A DNA stretch of 64,000 nt from Salinivibrio kushneri (lineage in GTDB: Bacteria; Pseudomonadota; Gammaproteobacteria; Enterobacterales; Vibrionaceae): the NCBI RefSeq assembly GCF_027286325.1, contig NZ_CP114588.1, positions 682,001 through 746,000 on the forward strand, read 5' to 3'. The notes under the pieces were generated by a model. The model was not told the origin of the DNA. It saw only the letters and a program-made list of their open reading frames with translations, and made no database searches. Positions within the stretch are counted from its first letter, which is position 1. Every line of letters begins with the position of its first letter. Below are positions 9,999 to 19,441 of the stretch, piece by piece. The position numbers and the translations under genes are program-made.

Positions 9999-10937
9999 AT
10001 GGCACAACAGCAAGAAGAAGAGGAATGCAAATGCCCGCCTCCCGGCTTACCGCCGTGGATGGGGACGTTTGCGGACTTGATGTCGCTTCTTATGTGCTTT
10101 TTCGTCCTTCTTTTGTCATTTTCAGAGATGGATGTGCTTAAGTTTAAGCAAATTGCTGGGTCGATGAAGTTCGCTTTCGGGGTACAAAATGTGCTCGAGG
10201 TGAAAGACATTCCTAAAGGAACCAGTGTAATCGCCCAAGAGTTCCGTCCGGGTCGCCCAGAGCCGACCCCGATTGAAGTCATCATGCAGCAAACCATTGA
10301 TATGACGCAGCGCACCTTAGACTTTCAAGAGGGCGAAGATGATCGGTCTGGCGGCTCCCAACGCAATACGTCAGATAAGGAAGGCGGGACCAGCGCCCAA
10401 GTGGCGTCACAATTGGAGCAGCAGCGAATGCAGCAGCAACTTGAGCAGCTGCAAAAAGCGTTGATGCAGGCGTTGCAACGCGAAATCGATGAGGGAGCGG
10501 TTGAAGTAGAAAACTTAGGGCAACAGTTGGTGATAAGGATCCGCGAAAAAGGGGCCTTCCCACAAAACTCTGCGTTTCTTCAACCTAAGTTCCGTCCTAT
10601 GGTGCGCCAAATTGCGCAATTGGTAAAAGATGTGCCAGGGGAAATCAAAGTCTCAGGGCATACCGACAGCACACCGTTGGAGTCGGAGCTTTACCGTTCT
10701 AACTGGGACCTTTCCGCACAGCGTGCGGTGTCAGTGGCGCAGGAGATGGAAAAAGTGCCTGGCTTTAACCATTTACGTATGAAAGTGGAAGGCCTGGCAG
10801 ATACCAAGCCGCGTGCGCCCAACAATTCTCCGGAAAACCGTGCGTCGAACCGGCGTGTGGAGATCGCTGTGATACAAGGAAAACCCACCTTCTCGGATGA
10901 AATCTCTACTGAGAATGCGCCACAAAATGCACCTTAG
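9999..10937 (+). CDS. pomB: Sodium-driven flagellar stator protein PomB
   Basis: Second stator subunit, 312 residues. A short cytoplasmic N-terminus leads to a single TM (about 20-42) with the ion-binding Asp26 in MGTFADLMSLLMCFF; this equals Asp24 of V. alginolyticus PomB. The plug region follows, then a Gln-rich linker (about 125-165), then an OmpA-like peptidoglycan-binding domain with VSGHTDSTPL and NRASNRRVEI. A CXC pair (Cys10, Cys12) precedes the TM, as in other PomB. The pair PomAB implies sodium-powered motility matching the Nqr pump. Confidence 0.96.
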   Translation: MAQQQEEEECKCPPPGLPPWMGTFADLMSLLMCFFVLLLSFSEMDVLKFKQIAGSMKFAFGVQNVLEVKDIPKGTSVIAQEFRPGRPEPTPIEVIMQQTIDMTQRTLDFQEGEDDRSGGSQRNTSDKEGGTSAQVASQLEQQRMQQQLEQLQKALMQALQREIDEGAVEVENLGQQLVIRIREKGAFPQNSAFLQPKFRPMVRQIAQLVKDVPGEIKVSGHTDSTPLESELYRSNWDLSAQRAVSVAQEMEKVPGFNHLRMKVEGLADTKPRAPNNSPENRASNRRVEIAVIQGKPTFSDEISTENAPQNAP

Positions 10938-10944
10938 TCATGCC

Positions 10945-10989
10945 GCTCGGCGATAACTGATTGTTGGTAAAGACAAGTTATCGCCGAGC
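10945..10989. terminator. Long hairpin after pomB, probable terminator
   Basis: A perfect 14-bp stem (GCTCGGCGATAACT and its complement) around a 17-base loop, eight bases after the pomB stop. The following bases include CTCTTTCTT but not a clean T run, so termination is likely but not certain. It also separates pomB from thiI. Confidence 0.6.
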
Positions 10990-11085
10990 ACGTCCTCTTT
11001 CTTCAGACGTCAAAATAGCCGGTTTCAGCGGCAGCCTGGTTATTGTATAATCCGCGGCTTTGTTCCCAGCTGTATCGAACCGGTT

Positions 11086-12534
11086 ATGAAGTTTATCGTT
11101 AAAATTCACCCTGAGGTGATCGTCAAAAGTGAGTCAGTCAGAAAGCGTTTTACTAAAATCCTCGAGTGCAATATTCGTAATATTTTAAAGCGTCGGACTG
11201 ATAATACGGCGGTATATAACCGTCGAGATCACATTGAGGTGACGCTAAAACAACCTAACGAGCGCCAATTGGTTCTGGATGTGCTGACCAACACACCAGG
11301 GGTGCAAACCGTGCTTGAGGTTGAGCAAACCCTGTTTAACGATTTACACCATATCTATGAGCTCACGTTGGCCGGTGTGCGTCACCAAATCGAAGGGAAG
11401 ACCTTTTGTGTGCGCGCTAAACGTCGTGGGCAGCATGACTTTACTTCTATCGATCTTGAGCGCTATGTCGGTGGTGGTTTAAACCAAGCCGTCCCGTCGG
11501 CCAGCGTGCAACTGAAAAAACCGGATGTCACCGTGATGATGGAAGTGGACCACGACAAGCTCAACGTGGTGAAGCATCGTCATGCAGGCTTGGGGGGCTT
11601 TCCACTCGGTACACAAGAAGATGTATTGAGCTTGATCTCTGGCGGGTTCGATTCAGGCGTTTCCAGTTATTTGCACATTAAGCGCGGCAGTAAAGTGCAC
11701 TACTGTTTCTTTAACCTGGGCGGCAAATCGCATGAAACGGGTGTGCAGCAGGTGTCTCATTACCTTTGGAATAAATTTGGCTCGTCGGCCAAAGTGAAGT
11801 TTATTTCGATTGATTTTGAGCCAGTCGTCAACAGCATCCTGGAAAACATTGATAACGCGCAAATGGGCGTGGTGCTTAAGCGTATGTTTATGCGTGCGGC
11901 GGCCATGGTGGCAAAACGGTTTGGTATTCAGGCGCTAGTCACTGGCGAGGCGTTAGGGCAGGTGTCGAGTCAAACACTGACCAACCTGCGCATGATTGAT
12001 AACGTCACCGATAGCTTGATTTTGCGCCCACTGATTAACTGGGACAAAGAAGACATTATTCAAACAGCACGTAAAATTGGCACAGAAGACTTCGCCAAAA
12101 CCATGCCTGAGTATTGTGGCGTGATTTCGAAAAAGCCAACGGTGAAAGCGGAAAAAGCCAAGCTTGAACACGAAGAAACCAAGTTTGATTTTAGCCTGCT
12201 TGAGCAAGTGGTTGACAACGCCACCGTGATGGATATCCGAGACATCGAGACCTTGAGCCAAGAGAAAGCACCGGAAGCGGAGCTGGTTAATGAGGTTGAG
12301 AAAGGCGCAGTGGTGCTGGATATCCGCAGTCGAGAAGAGCAAGAAGATAAACCTCTTGAGATTGAAGGCGTCGATATCGTGCACATTCCTTTCTTTAAAT
12401 TGGCGACTCAGTTTGGCGACCTTGACCAAACGAAAACCTATTTGCTCTATTGCGAGCGAGGGGTGATGAGTCGCTTGCAAGCGCTGTATCTTAAAGATAT
12501 GGGCTTTGAGAATGTCAAAGTGTATCGGGTGTAG
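11086..12534 (+). CDS. thiI: tRNA 4-thiouridine synthase ThiI
   Basis: Makes s4U8 in tRNA and supplies sulfur to the thiazole of thiamine. 482 residues, same as E. coli. Order: N-terminal ferredoxin-like and THUMP region (1-165), PP-loop with [14 protein letters not shown] (about 180), and C-terminal rhodanese domain (about 405-482). Cys456 in YCERGVMS is the persulfide cysteine, and the partner cysteine sits in [11 protein letters not shown]. Downstream of pomAB, as in other vibrios. Confidence 0.97.
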   Translation: MKFIVKIHPEVIVKSESVRKRFTKILECNIRNILKRRTDNTAVYNRRDHIEVTLKQPNERQLVLDVLTNTPGVQTVLEVEQTLFNDLHHIYELTLAGVRHQIEGKTFCVRAKRRGQHDFTSIDLERYVGGGLNQAVPSASVQLKKPDVTVMMEVDHDKLNVVKHRHAGLGGFPLGTQEDVLSLISGGFDSGVSSYLHIKRGSKVHYCFFNLGGKSHETGVQQVSHYLWNKFGSSAKVKFISIDFEPVVNSILENIDNAQMGVVLKRMFMRAAAMVAKRFGIQALVTGEALGQVSSQTLTNLRMIDNVTDSLILRPLINWDKEDIIQTARKIGTEDFAKTMPEYCGVISKKPTVKAEKAKLEHEETKFDFSLLEQVVDNATVMDIRDIETLSQEKAPEAELVNEVEKGAVVLDIRSREEQEDKPLEIEGVDIVHIPFFKLATQFGDLDQTKTYLLYCERGVMSRLQALYLKDMGFENVKVYRV

Positions 12535-12560
12535 GCGTAGGTTCTTACCATAGTAAAAAG

Positions 12561-12585
12561 ACAGGCAGCCATTTGGCTGCCTGTT
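12561..12585. terminator. Terminator between thiI and yajL
   Basis: ACAGGCAGCC / GGCTGCCTGT stem with loop ATTT, preceded by an A run and followed by TT. Lies between convergent thiI and yajL. Confidence 0.8.
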
Positions 12586-12603
12586 TGCGATCATGTCCGG
12601 TGT

Positions 12604-13209
12604 TTAGTTTTCAGTAAACTTCTTCTCATAGTGCAGTTGAGGCAGGGGCATCATCGGCTCAGCCACTTGCCAAGCCAAAGCTTTGCCGCCGAGGACGTGA
12701 ACGATTTCAATCGCGAACTCCATCGCCGAGCCTGGGCCCTGACTGGTAATCAAACGATGATCATAATCGGTCATTACGCGGCGACGGCTTAACCACTGCT
12801 CCGGGATCTGATCGCTGACGCTGGGGTGACAGCTCATGTGTGACTGCGGGAATAGCTGATGGCGTTGTAGCACCAACGCCGGTGCGGCACAAATGGCTGC
12901 CACCCACGCATTGTCGCTCTGCTGTTGCTTGATTATCTCGGTGATCAGGTTGCTTTCTCCTAAGCACTGGGCGCCCTCGATTCCACCGGGTAAGATCACA
13001 CAGTCAAAAGGCTGGTCGGCGACCGTTGCCAATGCGGCGTCACAAACTAGCTTGACGCCACGTGAGCAAGTTAGCGTGAGCGCGCCTTCCGGATCGGCGC
13101 TAGCCACGGTGACGTTAAATCCGGCACGCTTCATCACATCGATGGCGGTCACGGCTTCCATTTCTTCTGTGCCATTGGCCATACAAATCAGGACTCGTTT
13201 ATCACTCAT
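12604..13209 (-). CDS. yajL: DJ-1/PfpI family protein YajL
   Basis: DJ-1 superfamily protein of 201 residues, reported as an oxidative-stress chaperone and protein/nucleic-acid deglycase (the deglycase claim is debated). The nucleophile elbow AAICAAPA has Cys107, and the pairing Glu is in NGTEEMEAV near residue 15. Overlaps panE in ATGA; in E. coli panE-yajL are also neighbours. Confidence 0.94.
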   Translation of the reverse strand: MSDKRVLICMANGTEEMEAVTAIDVMKRAGFNVTVASADPEGALTLTCSRGVKLVCDAALATVADQPFDCVILPGGIEGAQCLGESNLITEIIKQQQSDNAWVAAICAAPALVLQRHQLFPQSHMSCHPSVSDQIPEQWLSRRRVMTDYDHRLITSQGPGSAMEFAIEIVHVLGGKALAWQVAEPMMPLPQLHYEKKFTEN

Positions 13210-14096
13210 GATGATTCCTTATTGCTCTCTACTTGTTGAACGGCTTGGTAGAGCTGCTGGTGGTGTGGGGTTGAGATCTGGTGTGCCTGTGCGCGTTGCA
13301 GCACATAGCCCGTAATGTATTCCAGCTCTGTTGGGCGACGGTAAAACACATCGCGATTCATTGAAGAGTAGTTGTCAGCGGTTGCCTTGGCGACCGTTTC
13401 CACACGTTGACGCACCTCGGTGGCAGAGGCGAGGATCCGCTCCGCCCGCATCACAGTGGCTAATTCTTGACACAGCGCATCAATAATAGGGTCATAATCA
13501 AGCTTGAGCAGCTCACCGTTTTTGATCCCGTGTAAAGCGGTGAGCGGGTTGATGACGCTATTGACTGCCAGTTTATACCATAGCGATTCAATGATATTGG
13601 TCTGCCAGGTTGCTGTCGGCAAGGCATGATCCAACACATCCGCAAGAAACTGACAGGCTTCACCGGCTTTGTTACCTGCCCCGAGCGCCGTGGGGCCATG
13701 GCCCGTATGTTGATATTCGCCTGTTTCAGTACGAAATACCCCTTGTGAGGTGGTTGCGAGTAGCAGCGGCTGGCTGGCAGGTAGGGAATCAATGAGCCAT
13801 TGGTGCGGTCCCATCCCATTATGCATCAGCATTACCATGGTTTCCGGCTCGAGATGAGTAAAGCACGGGGTTAAGGCTGCTTGCACGTCATAGGCTTTGG
13901 TGCAAACCAGCCAAAGATCACTGCAACGAAGTAAGTCTGGTTGGTTGGCGGGCAAGATAAGGGAGTGACCGTCAAGATTCAGCGTTCGCTCATCAGCGCC
14001 ATCGCGGGTGATAAGATGAACGTGATGGCCAGCTTGGCTTAATTTTACTGCCCATAAGGTGCCGATCGCACCCGCGCCTATCAAGGTGATCCGCAT
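13206..14096 (-). CDS. panE: 2-dehydropantoate 2-reductase PanE
   Basis: NADPH-dependent ketopantoate reductase of pantothenate synthesis. 296 residues. The dinucleotide-binding N-terminus reads ITLIGAGAIGTLWAVKL. The catalytic lysine region is WYKLAVNSVINPLTAL, and the C-terminal Ser/Glu pair lies in SSMNRDV and PTELEYITGYV. First gene of panE-yajL. Confidence 0.95.
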   Translation of the reverse strand: MRITLIGAGAIGTLWAVKLSQAGHHVHLITRDGADERTLNLDGHSLILPANQPDLLRCSDLWLVCTKAYDVQAALTPCFTHLEPETMVMLMHNGMGPHQWLIDSLPASQPLLLATTSQGVFRTETGEYQHTGHGPTALGAGNKAGEACQFLADVLDHALPTATWQTNIIESLWYKLAVNSVINPLTALHGIKNGELLKLDYDPIIDALCQELATVMRAERILASATEVRQRVETVAKATADNYSSMNRDVFYRRPTELEYITGYVLQRAQAHQISTPHHQQLYQAVQQVESNKESS

Positions 14097-14155
14097 GACA
14101 CTCGCCTACTGGTTAAAAGGCCAGTGTATCATAGACAATATAAGGCGGGGAGCAC

Positions 14156-14177
14156 AGCGCCGGCAGGGACCGGCGCT
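14156..14177 (-). terminator. Hairpin after ompK
   Basis: AGCGCCGG / CCGGCGCT, 8 bp around a six-base loop, just after the ompK stop. GC-rich and perfect but without a T run on the minus strand; may terminate or stabilise the ompK mRNA. Confidence 0.45.
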
Positions 14178-14184
14178 GATAAGA

Positions 14185-15021
14185 TTAGAATTTATACGTC
14201 GCGCTAAGGTAGTGAGAAATCCCTGAGCTGTCAGCGACTGCACCTACAACATTGTTGGCATTACCATCTTCAAAAAGATAAACATCATTATAGGCTTTTA
14301 GACCATAACCGAGGGCGTAGTTGTCTGAGTGCCAGTACAGGCCGTTAAACATCGCACCGCCATGGGTCGCTTGATTGTTGCCTTTAAAGGTGTCATCGGC
14401 ACCGAATTGGTAATCGATATAACCTTGGTATGACAGGAAGCTACCGTTGTCGAAAAAGTGGAAAGGTTTAAACCAGTTAGTCGAGAACTGATAGCCGTTC
14501 CAATCTTTGTTATTGATGTCATACAAGCCATAAAGGTTCATGCCTACTTTACCAAACCACGGCAGCTCGACATCGGCACCGATACCCCAGAACGAGTTGT
14601 TGACATCACCATCGCCACCGCCCCAGTTAAACAGGGTTGAAAAGTAGACTTCTTGTACCGGGCCAAACGACAAATCTTGTCCGGTGATGCCATCAATTGA
14701 GAAGCGCGGCGCCAACTTCATGAACGCTTTCGATGCACCTTTTTTATTGTTGTTATCACTGTCGTCTTCAGCCAAGTCAAAAATATCCACATAACCATAG
14801 AGATCGACCACGCCTTTGCGGCCGCCAAACTCCATTTCTAGATAGTTATGATCTTTATCGGTGTCATCACCAAACTGTACTTTTTCATCAATCGAGTACA
14901 TGGCATTAAACTGAAGCCATTTATGATCATTTTTGTAGATGTCATCCGAGTAATCGGCGGCGTTAGCAACGGATACGCCGCTGGCGGCGATAACGGCGAG
15001 TGCGAGTAGGGATTTTTTCAT
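14185..15021 (-). CDS. ompK: OmpK/Tsx-family nucleoside-specific outer membrane channel
   Basis: Outer-membrane beta-barrel of the Tsx/OmpK family, 278 residues. OmpK of V. harveyi/parahaemolyticus is the receptor of phage KVP40; Tsx channels admit nucleosides. The start ATG gives the signal peptide MKKSLLALAVIAASGVSVAN-A, cleaved before ADYSDD. Alternating aromatic strands (LEMEFGGRKGVVDLYGYVD, YLSATYKF at the C-terminus) and the final Phe are typical of an outer-membrane barrel. An upstream in-frame start would bury the signal peptide and is rejected. Confidence 0.9.
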   Translation of the reverse strand: MKKSLLALAVIAASGVSVANAADYSDDIYKNDHKWLQFNAMYSIDEKVQFGDDTDKDHNYLEMEFGGRKGVVDLYGYVDIFDLAEDDSDNNNKKGASKAFMKLAPRFSIDGITGQDLSFGPVQEVYFSTLFNWGGGDGDVNNSFWGIGADVELPWFGKVGMNLYGLYDINNKDWNGYQFSTNWFKPFHFFDNGSFLSYQGYIDYQFGADDTFKGNNQATHGGAMFNGLYWHSDNYALGYGLKAYNDVYLFEDGNANNVVGAVADSSGISHYLSATYKF

Positions 15022-15173
15022 AGTGACTGCCTCTGCTGGGTCTTGTTGTTGCGCAGTGCGCATTGGATAGACGCAGTATATTGATTAAGTTCACTATAAA
15101 GAATGTAATAAACATAGACACAAAAAAAGGCTGTGATCAGCGGCGGATTGTAAACCGTTGCATGACAGTTTTA

Positions 15174-15189
15174 TGTGATCATTGTTACT
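15174..15189. promoter_or_regulatory. Possible CRP site upstream of ompK
   Basis: TGTGATCATTGTTACT keeps 8 of the 10 informative bases of the CRP consensus (TGTGA-N6-TCACA). It is about 153 bases upstream of the ompK start. CRP/CytR control is known for tsx in E. coli; here it is inference. Confidence 0.35.
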
Positions 15190-15195
15190 GAATCA

Positions 15196-15233
15196 ATCAC
15201 AGTGGCGCGCAAAATTTTGCACTCCACTGTGAT
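15196..15233. repeat. Nested palindrome between ompK and ampG
   Basis: An outer perfect 10-bp inverted repeat ATCACAGTGG / CCACTGTGAT encloses an inner 12-base palindrome GCAAAATTTTGC. It lies nine bases after the ampG stop, and on the minus strand no T run follows. It could be an ampG terminator of unusual type or an operator for ompK. Confidence 0.7.
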
Positions 15234-15242
15234 ATCTCTGGG

Positions 15243-16637
15243 TTAGTCACGACGGGAATTTAGGCAGTGTCCAGCACGCTTTTCATTTTGTGACGGTGAT
15301 TGGCGAAAGTGCCTACCGATGTAGATCAGCATGACCAGTCCTGGGATCACCATTAGCGCGGTTATTACGAAAAATGTTGACCAGCTATCGAGCCAGTCGA
15401 CCATCATGCCACTGAACGACGCGACCGTAGTGCGACCTAGGTTCCCCAAGGACGCGAGCAGTGCATACTGGGTGGCCGAAAACGCACGGCCGGTCAAGAA
15501 GGTCAAGAAAGAGACGAATGCAATAGTGGCAAAGGCCGAGGTAAAGTTATCCACCAAGATGGCACCCAGGAGCAGGTGCTCGTTGGGGCCGACCATTGCA
15601 ATCCAGGCGAACATGAGGTTGCTGGATGCCATGGCAACACCGCCAATAAACAGCCCTTTAATCACGCCAAAGCGTAGATTAATGTAGCTGCCAATCAAGG
15701 TGTAAACCACGGTAAGCCCCCAGCCGACCAGCTTGGAGTAATAACCAATTTGCTCATTGGTAAAGCCGACATCTTTGTAAAACACGATCGACATGCGACC
15801 GAGAAAGGCTTCGCCCAGTTTGAACAAAAAGACAAACAACAGCAGCGTGAGGGCTACATTAATGCCGTTGCGACGGAAGAACTCGGCAAAAGGTTCCACC
15901 ACCGTCACAGCAAACCAGGCTTGGAAGCCACTATAGCCCTGGCTGAGATAATGTTTGGTGGCATTGTCTTGGCGCTGTTCACGATCACTGACAGGCTCTT
16001 TGACATACAGGGTCGCGAGAATCATTAAGCCGACAAAGCCGGCCATTATCACATAAACTTGGTTCCACCCTATGGCATCGGCATTAATAAAGCCGATATA
16101 GCCAGGCACGGAATAACCTGTCCACCAACCAATGACTGACATCGCCGAGGCGAGCGGAAACTTCTCGGTTTCGTGCTCGGCGAAGTTATCGATGCGGAAG
16201 GCATCAATGGCAATGTCTTGTGTGGCCGACGCGAGGGCGATAGAAAAAATCAGCGATGAAAGCACAAGGGTGGTGACCCATGGGTCAATCGCTTGCAGGC
16301 CTTGCATGTTAACCCGAGACAAGGCCAAGGTGGCCAAAAGCATCAGTGATTGTGTCACCACAATCCAGCTGCGGCGATGGCCGAGCTTCTCATTCAGTAC
16401 CGGGATTTTAAGCCTATCAAGCAGGGGCGCCCACAAAAAGTTGACGGCGTATAGCACGAACACTGAGCCAAAAAGGCCAATAGCAGTGCGCGATAACCCC
16501 TCATCGGCCAGCCAACCATTTAAGTTGGAGCCAATTAATACCCAAGGGAAACCACTACAGCACCCCATTAAAAAAACAAAGAGCAGGCGACGGTCGGCGT
16601 AGGCCGCCAAGGTCGTTTTTAGCTTGGATGACTGCAT
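15243..16637 (-). CDS. ampG: Muropeptide permease AmpG
   Basis: Inner-membrane MFS transporter importing GlcNAc-anhydroMurNAc peptides for cell-wall recycling and, where present, AmpC induction. 464 residues with about 12-14 hydrophobic segments. Diagnostic stretches are LMGCCSGFPWVLIGSNLNGW near the N-terminus and SATQDIAIDAFRID. ppiA lies 22 bases upstream in the same direction, so ppiA-ampG may be cotranscribed. Confidence 0.94.
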   Translation of the reverse strand: MQSSKLKTTLAAYADRRLLFVFLMGCCSGFPWVLIGSNLNGWLADEGLSRTAIGLFGSVFVLYAVNFLWAPLLDRLKIPVLNEKLGHRRSWIVVTQSLMLLATLALSRVNMQGLQAIDPWVTTLVLSSLIFSIALASATQDIAIDAFRIDNFAEHETEKFPLASAMSVIGWWTGYSVPGYIGFINADAIGWNQVYVIMAGFVGLMILATLYVKEPVSDREQRQDNATKHYLSQGYSGFQAWFAVTVVEPFAEFFRRNGINVALTLLLFVFLFKLGEAFLGRMSIVFYKDVGFTNEQIGYYSKLVGWGLTVVYTLIGSYINLRFGVIKGLFIGGVAMASSNLMFAWIAMVGPNEHLLLGAILVDNFTSAFATIAFVSFLTFLTGRAFSATQYALLASLGNLGRTTVASFSGMMVDWLDSWSTFFVITALMVIPGLVMLIYIGRHFRQSPSQNEKRAGHCLNSRRD

Positions 16638-16659
16638 AATAAGCTGGCCTACTTAAAGA

Positions 16660-17220
16660 CTAGGGGGTTGAGACACGATTGATAGCGGTAATAATAATCG
16701 GTTGCTGCGGCACATCCTGCATCCGTTTGCTAGGGATAGTGACGGTTGGCTGCTCGGTCATGGCCTGGATAGTGTTAAACCCTTCCACGACGCGGCCAAA
16801 CACCGTATACCCCAGCTTAGTTGGGGTTGCATCTAAAAAGCCATTATCACTGACATTGATATAAAATTGGCGAGTGGCAGAGTCGGGATCTTGGGTTCTG
16901 GCCATCGCGATAGTGGCGCGGCTGTTACGCAGACCATTGCGCGACTCATTATCGACTGGCTCATAGGATGGGCGGCGATTGAGGTCTTTATCAAATCCGC
17001 CTCCTTGCACCACAAAACGTGGGATCACCCGATGAAATTGGGTGCCGACGTAACTGCCATCCTCGACGTAGCGTAAAAAGTTGCTGACCGTCTTGGGGGC
17101 TTTGTCCTCATTTAGTTGCAAGACAAAGTCTCCCTGGGTCGTTTCAACGGCTACCATCACATTAGCTTGCACTGGCGCCACGACCAGTGCAAGTGCCCAT
17201 AAAAGTGCGCGTAACTTCAT
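16660..17220 (-). CDS. ppiA: Periplasmic peptidyl-prolyl cis-trans isomerase (cyclophilin)
   Basis: Cyclophilin fold of 186 residues with an N-terminal signal peptide (MKLRALLWALALVVAPVQA-N), so it acts in the periplasm on proline bonds. Core motifs QFHRVIPRFVVQGGGF and TKLGYTVFGRVVEG are present. The signal separates it from cytosolic PpiB. Lies two bases after yajG in a yajG-ppiA-ampG run. Confidence 0.9.
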   Translation of the reverse strand: MKLRALLWALALVVAPVQANVMVAVETTQGDFVLQLNEDKAPKTVSNFLRYVEDGSYVGTQFHRVIPRFVVQGGGFDKDLNRRPSYEPVDNESRNGLRNSRATIAMARTQDPDSATRQFYINVSDNGFLDATPTKLGYTVFGRVVEGFNTIQAMTEQPTVTIPSKRMQDVPQQPIIITAINRVSTP

Positions 17221-17222
17221 GA

Positions 17223-17792
17223 TTAAAAGTGCGCTTTCATGTGATCAAGCAGCTGCTCATCATTGGCGATGTCTTGTAAGACAGCTTCCAGCAGGTTGTT
17301 TAATGCCATTTCGATATCATCAGGCGAGGCGCTGCTAACGCCACTCTGGGTTGATTTGCCGGTATAACGTTTAACAAAGCGGCCATCAGGCGATTCAGCG
17401 ACCAGCTGCAGTTGCACGGACGCTTCCATGTCGTGTTTAAACACCGTGTGCTTAACACGGACTAAGGCGTCAAGAATATCGAGGCGGAGCATGCCAGGAC
17501 CATTTGCGACAACGCGGAACCCTTGTGCCGAAAGCTGGCGTGAAAGTGTGTCTTCAAGAACCACGCGCAAGTTTTGGCTGGCATGTAAAGGTTTGACATT
17601 AGAGCGACCGCTATCAATCACCGCGACGAACTGAGCCGTCCGTAAATCCTTACTCTTTACCACCACAGGAAGGTTGTTGACCTGTTGCTGATTGGATGAC
17701 GCTGGGGACGGTGCAATGGTTAGTTGTGGCTCGCGAGGTGTCGAGCAGCCTGCAAGGACCAACACGGCGGCGGCAATAATCAGTTTCTTCAT
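17223..17792 (-). CDS. yajG: YajG-family lipoprotein
   Basis: Predicted lipoprotein of 189 residues. Start chosen at the ATG giving MKKLIIAAAVLVLAGCSTPR, with lipobox LAGC and AGGA upstream; the two further in-frame starts add a non-signal extension. Function unknown. In E. coli yajG also sits beside ampG, which supports the assignment and suggests an envelope role. Confidence 0.9.
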   Translation of the reverse strand: MKKLIIAAAVLVLAGCSTPREPQLTIAPSPASSNQQQVNNLPVVVKSKDLRTAQFVAVIDSGRSNVKPLHASQNLRVVLEDTLSRQLSAQGFRVVANGPGMLRLDILDALVRVKHTVFKHDMEASVQLQLVAESPDGRFVKRYTGKSTQSGVSSASPDDIEMALNNLLEAVLQDIANDEQLLDHMKAHF

Positions 17793-17811
17793 GGGGTTCA
17801 GCATCCTTTTG

Positions 17812-18954
17812 TTAAATTTGGGCGTTGACTGCCTTGAGAATAACGAATTTTTTATTTGACGCAACGACAGTCACGTTACCAAAAAGACGTTTTAGCTTAG
17901 TATGATAGCCGAGATGGCGGTTGCCAATGACTAAAAGCGCTCCATTCGTGGTCAGAACACGTTTTGCGTCACAAAACATTTGCCACGCAATATGATCAGT
18001 GATGGTCTGTTGTTGATGAAACGGTGGGTTGCACAGCACAAGATCGATATCTGTGTGGTCAAAATCGGTCAAGCAATCCCGTGCTGAACATTCAAAGCGA
18101 CTTGGGTCAATACCATGGCTTTCAAGGTTGTGTTGCGCACTGGCGACGGCCATATGGCTTTCATCGACGGCATAAATGTATGCCTGAGGATTGGTGCGGG
18201 CCGCCTGCAGGGCAAGCACACCATTGCCACAACCAAGATCCAGAATTTTTCTTTCTTCGTTCGAGCTTGGGATTTGCGGAAGCATTAAGTAAGCCGCGAT
18301 ATCTAGTTTTTTGGCTGAAAAAACGTTTGGCCAATTAGCCAGACGCATCGAAAATTCAGGCACATTGACATAGCTGCACGGATCGTTCGGTTTTTGTGCA
18401 GGAGCGTCCGCAGTGGGGAAGATCAAACGTGCTTTTTTCTTCGCCAATGAGGTGGTGGTGGTGCCAAGCCAGTGCTCAAACTGATTCAGTGTGGAGGTAT
18501 GGATCTCTTTTGCCTTGGCACCGGCGAGGATGCGTGTGGCCGGCGTTGTTACAGAAGCCAGTTGCTGGAGTTGCCACGCTAACATTTTACTGCTTTTAGG
18601 CACCCGCATCATCACCGCATCGAGGGCGGTAGGTAGCGCCTCCATGCTCGAAAGTTGATGGATAGGCGGCAGCTGGTTTTGCTTAAGGTTTGCGGTGGTT
18701 GCTTGCTGTGAAACGACAGAATCGCTGATTTGAATCACTTCATAACCTTGCGAGCATGCCCAACAACTTAAGGCGCCAAATTGATCGTTGAGAACTAAAA
18801 CCCGCGCCCCGTCTTTTAATGGCCAGTTGCTAGCGTGTTCCACCATATATTCATCTGCTGCATCAAACGCTTGCAGCGTTTCATTTTTTCGGCGTGGGTA
18901 GCGGTGCAATGTCAGGGTCGATTCGCTACCTGGAATCGCAAGTTGTGTTTTCAT
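17812..18954 (-). CDS. rlmG: 23S rRNA (guanine-N2) methyltransferase RlmG
   Basis: SAM-dependent methyltransferase for G1835 of 23S rRNA (E. coli numbering). 380 residues: a degenerate N-terminal methyltransferase-like domain, then the active domain with SAM loop LDLGCGNGVLALQAA (about residue 240) and catalytic NPPFHQQQ (about 310). The start gives MKTQLAIPGSESTLTLHR, matching the family N-terminus; upstream GTG codons are possible but have no better ribosome site. Divergent from bolA. Confidence 0.88.
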   Translation of the reverse strand: MKTQLAIPGSESTLTLHRYPRRKNETLQAFDAADEYMVEHASNWPLKDGARVLVLNDQFGALSCWACSQGYEVIQISDSVVSQQATTANLKQNQLPPIHQLSSMEALPTALDAVMMRVPKSSKMLAWQLQQLASVTTPATRILAGAKAKEIHTSTLNQFEHWLGTTTTSLAKKKARLIFPTADAPAQKPNDPCSYVNVPEFSMRLANWPNVFSAKKLDIAAYLMLPQIPSSNEERKILDLGCGNGVLALQAARTNPQAYIYAVDESHMAVASAQHNLESHGIDPSRFECSARDCLTDFDHTDIDLVLCNPPFHQQQTITDHIAWQMFCDAKRVLTTNGALLVIGNRHLGYHTKLKRLFGNVTVVASNKKFVILKAVNAQI

Positions 18955-19129
18955 GAGAGCGTTTGCGTCGGAGGTCACAGACTGCGTATATTGTCGCACT
19001 CACACCACAACTGCAATTCAAACTCGGTGCGTATGCCATTAATGATGACGTGATCAGGCTATTGAATTCGCAATTTTATCGATAACGACTAAGATCTGGG
19101 CAACTTGCCCTTAATAGGTTGGGGAAGCC

Positions 19130-19441
19130 ATGAAAATTCAAACGCAAATTACAGAGAAACTGGCACACGCTTTTGCGCCTGTTCATCTTGATGTCCGCAA
19201 TGAAAGCTATATGCACAATGTGCCCGAAGGCGCAGAGAGTCATTTCAAGGTTGTCGTAGTGTCAGATGAGTTTGAAGGTAAGCGTTTAATACAGCGTCAT
19301 CGTGCTATCAATACCACCTTGGCGGACGAGCTTGCCAATGATATTCATGCATTGGCTATTCATACTTACACCCCAGAAGAGTGGCAAGAGCAGGCGCAAG
19401 CACCAGATTCGCCAGCATGCCGCGGTGGCGGTTTGAAATAA
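19130..19441 (+). CDS. bolA: BolA family protein
   Basis: 103 residues with the BolA fold: [20 protein letters not shown] then [20 protein letters not shown]. The conserved His and FKV element bind Fe-S clusters with monothiol glutaredoxins in characterised relatives; E. coli BolA also affects cell shape in stationary phase. GGGGAAGCC precedes the ATG. No hairpin with a T run was found after it. Confidence 0.95.
   Translation: MKIQTQITEKLAHAFAPVHLDVRNESYMHNVPEGAESHFKVVVVSDEFEGKRLIQRHRAINTTLADELANDIHALAIHTYTPEEWQEQAQAPDSPACRGGGLK

Noticed and set aside
9473-10315. 280-codon open frame on the minus strand across pomA/pomB
   Set aside because: Fully antisense to pomA and pomB, both confirmed by motifs; no family resemblance.
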